The notes under the pieces are model-generated. The model saw nothing but the letters and a program-made list of their open reading frames with translations. It searched no databases and was not told the origin of the DNA. A DNA stretch of 64,000 nt from Rhabditoides inermis. Taxonomy: Eukaryota; Nematoda; Chromadorea; Rhabditida; Rhabditidae. The position numbers and the translations under genes are program-made. Location of the stretch: assembly GCA_963966185.1 (NCBI GenBank), contig CAWZYM010000008.1, forward strand, positions 402,001 to 466,000, written 5' to 3'. Shown piece by piece: positions 56,960 through 64,000 of the stretch (within the stretch, counting starts at the first letter, position 1; the number at the start of each line of letters is the position of its first letter).

Positions 56960-57328
56960 GAGACAGCGTTCTCGCATGAGAGGTTGAGACGGTGAGTAGG
57001 AGATGTAACATCTGTCGTCTTCGTCTCACCGGTTTCACCATATTTTCACGTGTATCAGCATGTCTGATCAACTAGTAATTGTGTCAATTTTGCTCATGTG
57101 TTGTCTAGTATGGCACTAGTATCGACTTCTAAACACGCTTTTGCCCTCTCTTATCTAGCTAGTAACGTCATGCGTTCTCTGCTCAAACACAAATTCCTAT
57201 AATACAATATTATTCATTTAAATTAGGCAAATTTATCAATTTAGGTGATCTCCGAGGCCCGCCAGCGTCTGTCCGAGCTGTCCGCCTGGACGTCGTCTCT
57301 CCTCGTGCGCGAGACGGCGCAGGCCTAA
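53522..57328 (+). CDS. plin-1: Perilipin (lipid droplet coat protein) with predicted N-terminal membrane segment, 12 exons
   Basis: Exons: 53522-53571, 53629-53938, 54186-54248, 54304-54510, 54558-54635, 54684-54767, 55133-55297, 55415-55492, 56006-56115, 56199-56292, 56351-56452, 57245-57328. Perilipins coat lipid droplets and control lipolysis. Core similarity: amphipathic repeat region KTKWAVATGKNAAVTGTTLG, SSVRETEQAVEKRIWAV, IPVDKLSDSANSFLDV and a C-terminal helical bundle with VISEARQRLSELSAW. It resembles the nematode perilipin. Exon 1 encodes MDTLELFAVFLVLTYIWSTF, a hydrophobic helix, followed in exon 2 by a poly-Lys/Gln block and then MTTDVHTADKTEQFEQ, which would be an alternative, soluble start. 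Introns 6 and 8 contain duplicated acceptor regions. The stop is followed by GC boxes. Confidence 0.88.
54985..55018 (+). repeat. Duplicate of perilipin exon 7 start (decoy exon)
   Basis: CTCGCTTTAG-ATCCCGGTGGACAAG-CTGTCCGAATAA copies the acceptor and first eight codons of exon 7 (55133 onward) about 140 bp upstream; in this copy the frame meets TAA after IPVDKLSE. Confidence 0.85.
55690..56005 (+). repeat. Five tandem copies of the perilipin exon 9 acceptor, period about 64 bp
   Basis: Each unit ends TATTTAG-ATGGACCTGG (with small changes), the exact start of exon 9 at 56006, and continues TTCTGTAGGGTACTGTACTT. Only the last copy opens into the real exon; the others stop within a few codons. 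Confidence 0.9.
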
Positions 57329-58300
57329 GCCCCGCCCCTCATTGCCCCGCCCCCTGGCCCCGCCCTCTACCAATCAAAAAGCCGTGATCTGGCGGGCGAG
57401 TGGTCAGAGCTGTCTGTGTCTTCCCACCCGATCATGCATTTCTTCGATTCTCTCTGTTCCTTGTTATTCGCCGATCTGACTGTGAGTTACCGTATCCCAC
57501 CTAGTCTCGCTCTCACCTTTTAAGTTGCCACTCAAGAGATTAGCCAGAGAGAGACCACATACATATATATACCGGTAGTCAACCTCAATACCCGCTGTGA
57601 ATAATCTCTATTTTGCCTTACCCACGACGCATGTACACTAATATAAACTTGTTTTACCCGACATGTTTTGAAAACGGCGAGATCGTAAACTGCAAGTGGT
57701 TCACTGAATTTGTATTTGGGATAGTTAGAGTACGAACGTAATGTGCAGGTTGTTTTGGTTGTAGCTCCGCTAAACTGTATTCCCCGTTAGCCTACCAAGA
57801 TCTTGGCCCTACTGTAAGCTTTCCTTCAAATCGTTGTGATTGCGAAATCACATAACTGGACAAGTTACTGATTGCATGGTTATAGGTAATCGGCGACGGA
57901 GTGTGGGAGTGGAGGGAGGAGGACCTGCGATTCCGCCACCTCGACATCCGACCTCCCCAGATGGGTCTACGGCAGAGACGCGCCGCCCGAGCCAGAGCGT
58001 GACTTCCACGCATGCCCACTGTACATACTCATCCACAATAAGCATACGGGATATATTACACACTTTGGATTGCTCAATAAATGCTCCGCAGAGTGAATCT
58101 CTTTGGGGGATTCCTTTACCTTTACCTTGTTTCTTCAATAAATGCTCGCATTGAACTGTGCGCTGTAGTGGGTGTGATTTGGATTTTGAAGACGACGCAT
58201 ATATTTCACTGTTTGATTGGGTGATGTGATAGTGATGGATGCGAGACGACAGTTTCCGACAGTCAACACTATAGTCACATGTTCAACTTAGCGGGAAAAC

Positions 58301-58339
<39 letters not shown>

Positions 58340-58815
58340 AAAAATCAGCTCCTTTTTGTCACGTGATGCATTCCAATTCCGAGTACAAATAAAAACGACA
58401 GGTAAGTAGATTGTTATGCTGATTAGAGTGATATAAGAGCACACGTGTATATTACTAGACTCTCGGTCCAAGGTCCTCCCTCCCCAATCTAAGAATGGCC
58501 TCACGTGCAGCTCAATGTGAGAGTTGCAAACATGATTATTATGAACATATATAACCATGTGTGTGTGTGTGCTTATCACTTATCAGTGAAATCAACATAG
58601 GCGTTCAATCGATGATTTTCTCGGCGCAGCGGCGGTCTTTGAAAAAGTGATGGGTGCATCTAAACTTGCCACCTGTTGAAAGAGTAGACCAAGATCGCTG
58701 AAATAGAATGGACTGGACAGAGACAATATGTGATAAATTAAGAGAGAGCTTCCCGATAGCCACCCCTCAAAACAATCGTGTCCTTGGAGTCTCAATCCAT
58801 CAACACCCTCACTCC

Positions 58816-58861
<46 letters not shown>

Positions 58862-59549
58862 GAGAGAGGGAGGAAGTTGAGAGAGGGAGGGAGAGACACC
58901 TGACTCACGAGTTCTCTCGGATCACAAGGGGGACAAGGATCTTCATTGTGTCTTCTCACGTGCAAGCCCCCCACGCAGTGGATCACTGATCGCGGCTACT
59001 CGAGAGAGATCGCATGAGTCAGCTCACTTCTCTCTGCTCCCCACACTGCTCCTGCTCCGGCTGCTCCGAAGCATGCACCCACTCCTCCTTCTCCTCCTCC
59101 CTCTCAATGATAATGCATGTGCGCTTCCGCGTACTTCCGGCAGGCATTCGCACAGCGGCGAGACAGATGTTTCAGATGTCGACGTAATGAGTCGGGGTGA
59201 GCGAGCGAGATGTGATTAGGGTGATAATGGCTGATAATTCGCTGCTCAACGATTCTGTGAATGACGATCTCTCGCATCTTTCTAGTTTCATTCGGCACTG
59301 CATACTGCATCCCCTGCAGGCGCGCTATCAATAATTCACAAATCCAACGAAACGCGTCCCATCATCATCCCACCTTCTCTCTCTGCCTCTCGACACCCAC
59401 TACACGTCATCACTCGCCTCGTGCGCCATGTTGATGACGCGGATGTCGTGTCGCCGTTACGCTCACGCAAATCACGCACTCGATTATTCCGATTATCACT
59501 TTTCTTCTGCAAGCTTTCTGATCGATCCATATTCGACAATCAGTTATTG
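57329..59549. other. 3' flank of perilipin; no gene recognised
   Basis: GC boxes and an ACCAATCA motif (57331-57380) follow the stop. A degenerate member of the GATT-tailed retroposon family may lie at 57785-57850. GA and CT tracts at 56905-56957, 58302-58338 and 58818-58875. Open frames have no coherent splice structure. Confidence 0.5.
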
Positions 59550-59762
59550 TTAAAGGACACACCACTCTGAATTTCGTGTCTAAAACCAAAAATGTCACGT
59601 GATAGAATATCAAAATATATAACTTTTAATAATTAATTAATCATATTCTAGAAATGAATGAAACTTGTAGAGAACTTTCATGCTCGTTTTCTACATTTTT
59701 CGTTTATTTTTAGCAAGTTGTTGTATTCTTTTATCGAAATTTATAGTGGTGTGTTCCTTCAA
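59550..59762. mobile_element. TTAA-type MITE, 213 bp
   Basis: Ends read TTAAAGGACACACCACT and, inverted, TTGAAGGAACACACCACT, with AT-rich non-coding interior. Same TTAAAGG terminus as the elements at 6.4, 11.7 and 21.2 kb. Confidence 0.75.
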
Positions 59763-60656
59763 TAACTACAATAATTACGGAGATACTACAGATCGCTGAT
59801 GTAAATTGTGTGTGTAATCTTATGTGAGTAACACCCTTTTTTATACCGAGTGACATCATAATGTGTGCGTATATGTATATATGTGTGCGTATACATTCCT
59901 CTGTTCTCGCAGTGCGTGCGCTCCCAATTAGCTTGGTTTGCGATGGGGGTCTCCGAAACTCGATCCGGTCATATGTCGTTTCCTATTCATCCCAGCATCT
60001 TTCCACTCCCTCCTTTTCTCCCCCTCTCCACTCCCTCAATGATTCAACAAATATCAGATTGTCGAAAACACGACCGTCACAGAGAGCGGATCGTATTCTC
60101 ATTGACGATGAGTGAGAGACGCTGTGTCGTCATTGTGTATGAAGACCCTGCAGAAGCCGTTATAAGTATGGTGGTCTCTCTCTCCCGCTCCTCTACGGTA
60201 AGTGAGGGCGGCTAAAGGGCGTCCTCTCACTAGATGAGCTCAATCTGCCCGACCTTTCCGCACTCACTCCCGATTAGCACTCACTCCCCTCTAATAACAT
60301 CCTCATGTTTCACGAAAGAGGGCTTGCCCTATTCCTATATGATAATACTTTGCCTTAATATCCTCCAGAAACCTTCATATAGCGCAAAAGTCAAAGGAGC
60401 AGCGGGGCGAGAGGGGATGAGAGAGGAGGAGGAGGAGGGAGGGAGGAGGAGGAGGAGGGAGGAGGAGGAGGAGGAGGAGGAGGAGGAGGAGGAGGAGGGA
60501 GGAGGAGGAGGAGGAGGAGGGAGGAGGAGGAGGAGGAGGGAGGAGGAGGAGGGGGAGGGAGGAGGAGGAGGAGGAGGAGGAGGGAGGAGGAGGAGGAGCG
60601 AGAAGGAGCAGGAAGAGCAGGAGAAGGAGGAAGAGGAAGATGGGGGAGGCGGAAGC

Positions 60657-60696
<40 letters not shown>

Positions 60697-60862
60697 ACGA
60701 AGACATCATCCTCATTACTCCAACCTGCCATTTACATACCAGTTTTCGTTCTCTCTCATTCCCCTCTTCCTTATAAGCTACAGCAATAAGTGATGTATAA
60801 TCACGGGTCTTCGAAGACGTACATTGCTGATTCACTCACCCTATCTCTCCTCTACTCTTTCT

Positions 60863-60906
<44 letters not shown>

Positions 60907-60914
60907 CTCTTTCT

Positions 60915-60960
<46 letters not shown>

Positions 60961-61431
60961 TCCCGCCGTCACTTATTATATGTGTAGCAGGTAATATTTA
61001 GGGTGCACCGTGTATATAAGGCGTCATTCGCATTCGCCTATCCGCATTCAAGGCGAGAGGGATACAGGGTCTTCTCTTTTTTTTTTTGCTGTGTGAGTGC
61101 ATCGCACCTCTCCCTCTCTTTCTCTCCTCCCAGCCAACAACACCTCCTAGGGGCTCTCTCTCTCTCCCTCTCTCTCCCTCTCTCTGTCTCTCTGTGACTC
61201 TCTGCCCCCTCAGGCGCGGGCTTTCCCCTCCCCCCTCCGTGCACTCATATCCATTCGTGCGCCCGCGTGCATAGAGGCTTTCTCTCTCTCCTCTCTCTCT
61301 CCTCCCCCCCTCTCTCCCTCTACCTTCCTCCTTTATTTTTCCATGTTCCTCTACGCTCTACGCAATTCGCATTAGCGGTGTTTATATCGAAGAATGTCGC
61401 GATATGCAAGGAGGTGAGATACGCGGGATAT

Positions 61432-61504
<73 letters not shown>

Positions 61505-62459
61505 TCAGTCGGCCCACGTAGTGGTCGTGCGTCCGGGGCTCTCCCGACTCTCAATTAGTATGCGCTAGCTCTCACTGTGTTTCCTCCCTCGCTCCCTTTT
61601 TCCTTACTCTTTCTCCCTCCTTCCCTCTTCTCTCTCTCCCTCTTTCTTTCTCTCTCTCTCTCTCTCTCTCACTCCATCTCTCGCTAACCTCTCACCCATG
61701 CCATATCGTTATTCTCGGAATATTTATTCACATCATGCACGATTCCCCGCAGTCTAACTATCACCAATTATCCCTATACTCTCAATGACGCAGTCGGCGA
61801 AAGAGAGAGAAGGAGGAGTTCGCATCTAGAATCCCAGTGAGTACCTGAGTGAGTGGGGGAGCGAGCGAGTACTTCCCCCTCCCTCACTCTCTCTTTCGCA
61901 CCTCCATCAACCAGTAGCATGAACGACCCTGTTCTCTCATCACTCACACTCTCTCCCCTCGCCTTCTGTCTTCTCATGTTTTGACGCTCTGGCGAGACAG
62001 AGATAAGTAACCCCCCCGCTCTTCGAACCTCGATTGCGTCATGACTTTCATTTGGGCGGAATAAGCTCAACTAGTAGGAGTGCTCGTCACTGTCTCGCTC
62101 ATCTCTACGCACAGCAATTTGTCCACGCCACTCTCTTCGCTCTCCCCTCTCACCTCCCGCTCTGTCCATTGAAACACCAGCGGGGCACTGAGTCATCCCT
62201 CCCATAATTGCAATCATTTCAATCGGCCATTAGAGTGTGTTTATGTTTCAGCCCGTTTCTCTTCTTTCTCGATCTTCTCGGCAAGCACAACATAACACGC
62301 GAATGTGCGCCCCCGAGTTGCGTTCTCTCTTTAATGGAATCACTGCGCCGGCTCTCGTGTGCGCCACATATTACATGCCACATACAATATGTAATCCAAT
62401 CCACTTTTGCTGTCTGCACGGCTGTAGCTCGCGCCCTCACACTTCCGCCCGCCCGCGCG

Positions 62460-62504
<45 letters not shown>

Positions 62505-62786
62505 GGCGCTAGAGAGAGTGAGAGAGATCAGAGCACTATGATGTGTTTCACTGCAAACTAATCAAACAACATACATGTGACCGTGTGTCGGGGATACTTG
62601 AGAGTAGAGCACGGGGACCACATTCCTCCGTACTCGTGCACCAAGCAGTTGCAGAGTGATCTTTCGAACGGCTCTCTCTCGACTCGCCGCCTCGCCGTCC
62701 CTCATTATCCTTTCCCCTCCCACCTCCCATTGTGCATTCGCCGCGTTGCCGACTTCTCTCTTTTGTCCTCACCTGCTGCTCTCAGG
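59763..62786. other. Low-complexity region upstream of the last gene
   Basis: Dominated by a (GGA)n array (60419-60610) and CT tracts (60659-60695, 60868-60960, 61434-61500, 62466-62503). One possible small exon (MSERRCVVIVYEDPAEAVIS, 60107-60196, before a GTAAGT donor) cannot be linked to anything. Confidence 0.5.
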
Positions 62787-63606
62787 ATGGAGCGCGCCCG
62801 CGTGCCGAAGCCGCTCCAACTGCCCACGGTTTGCGTCGAGAAGAGCCGCTCCCCACCAATTCACAGACCTCAACCCATCACGGTGAGAGGGAGAGGGAGA
62901 GAGAGAGGGGGGGGGGGCGAGGGAGGGAGATGGAGAGAGAGGAAGAGAACGAGAGAGAGAGGGAGAGAGAGAGAGGGAGGGAGGGAGGGAGGGAGAAAGA
63001 GACTAGGTGTGAAGTAGGTGCAAGTAATCGACGAAGTGATAGCCGAGACATGACATGCCCGTGTGCCCTCATGAATAACGAAATTAGATATTGTTATGTT
63101 TGTGTGCAGATGTGTGCAGGAGTCGTCGCTCATTCACTCTCCTTCCACTTTGTATTCACTACATCATAAAGAACTCATTAGAGGTTCATGTGAATGAGAT
63201 ATTGTGAATGGAATTTGAGGTGTGGAAAGCGAAAGAGTGTAGTGTGATCCATGCATCGTGGATGGATGCGTGTGCGCGTCGTCTCTTATCAGTCCTCCCC
63301 CCCCCTCTTCTCCTGCCTTTCCCGCCCCCGTAGCGAATAAGGATCAGAAAGGTCGCTGCCCAGCCTTCCTCACCCGGTATTACTAGTCCCACATGGAAGT
63401 ACCCAAGTACTCCACCGCGCCAATGGTACACCCCCTCCTCTCGTGTCTGATTCACGGTGCTCGATTTCAGCCGGCCGCTACCCTCTCCAGTCCGGGGCAG
63501 TTCGAGCGGTGGTTCGCCTATCGCGATCACCGCAACAGTAGCAGCAGCGACTCCGGCATCCAGCCCAGCCCGCCCGTAGGAGCCCACGCCATTCCCATTG
63601 GCATCG
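62787..63606 (+). CDS. Unrecognised protein, first two exons (continues past the window)
   Basis: Exon 1 62787-62882 encodes MERARVPKPLQLPTVCVEKS followed by RSPPIHRPQPIT; exon 2 63471-63606 encodes PAATLSSPGQFERWFAYRDH, then RNSSSSDSGIQPSPPVGAHA and IPIGI, ending in a good GTGAGC donor. The phases agree and an acceptor (ctctcag) lies one base before the ATG. The segment is proline- and serine-rich, with a DSG-type motif in an acidic/serine context that could be a phosphodegron. The family is not recognised. The intron starts with a purine tract and the next intron runs into a long TG repeat. Confidence 0.55.
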
Positions 63607-63868
63607 GTGAGCACGCGGGGGGGACGCGATTCTGGATGAAAGTGACTTTGACTTTGACTTTGAGTGCGAGAAGTGAGTGAAGCAGTCATTTTGTTGAAAA
63701 CATTGACATGATTTCGGAATGTTCTGTAGTTAATGGAATAGAGTTCACGAACATTTTGTTCAATTTGTTTGGTCTAAAAATTCGACAGAATAACAGCTTG
63801 AGCTCCTAGCACCTCATTTCGGCCGCATAGACAGGAGGACGCTCGTGAAAGTGCGTGATGTGAGGTCT

Positions 63869-64000
<132 letters not shown>

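Noticed and set aside
59104..59613. Minus-strand frames MIARLQGM.. and MSNMDRS.. as genes
   Set aside because: Short, no splice-consistent partners, no recognised motifs, and they end at a MITE.
60234..60776. Long Glu/Gly-rich frame
   Set aside because: Produced by a GGA array and a CT tract; no conserved protein.

Overview
This window is nuclear DNA from a nematode. The decisive marker is a major sperm protein (MSP) sequence at 28.3-28.8 kb, a family restricted to nematodes in this form. It is supported by a 7TM receptor resembling the nematode Srg class, many short introns, and tttcag acceptors placed directly before start codons, as expected for trans-splicing. The MSP sequence carries an intron, and the introns are rich in (GA)n/(CT)n tracts and transposon debris, so this is probably not Caenorhabditis. 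I do not name a species. All gene models were spliced by eye from reading frames, splice sites and family motifs; no search or alignment was run.

Layout. 0-25 kb: three paralogues of the Arb2-domain protein FAM172A (ARB2A). Copy A (minus, runs off the left edge) and copy B (minus) lie left of an ornithine decarboxylase-like gene (plus, 10.9-14.6 kb). Copy C (plus, 19.1-25.1 kb) faces them, so A and C form a large inverted duplication. C has gained about ten 38-residue repeats in its tail. LINE fragments, TTAA-ended MITEs, tRNA-like elements and a long inverted repeat (15.6-17.7 kb) fill the gaps. 25-30 kb: a 12-exon flavin-containing monooxygenase (plus). One of its introns holds a tRNA-Tyr gene and an antisense MSP pseudogene. 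31-35 kb: an Srg-like receptor missing its 3' end and an unrecognised 136-residue membrane protein, both minus. 36-53 kb: four co-oriented minus-strand housekeeping genes, transcribed in the order UPF0235/C15orf40-like, RBBP6, FCP1 (RNA polymerase II CTD phosphatase) and syntaxin-7/12-like. The first three are 340-375 bp apart and may form an operon. 53.5-57.3 kb: a perilipin gene, divergent from that cluster, whose predicted product starts with a membrane segment. 57-64 kb: mostly low-complexity DNA, with the first exons of an unrecognised plus-strand gene at 62.8-63.6 kb.

The most unusual property is recurrent: at least nine loci carry tandem partial duplications placed on exon borders, copying splice acceptors, donors, start codons or terminal exons. 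No coherent new defence or mobile system is visible. The novelty lies in genome architecture (exon-edge duplication, inverted paralogue expansion with a copied promoter module, nested transposons) and in a few protein oddities.
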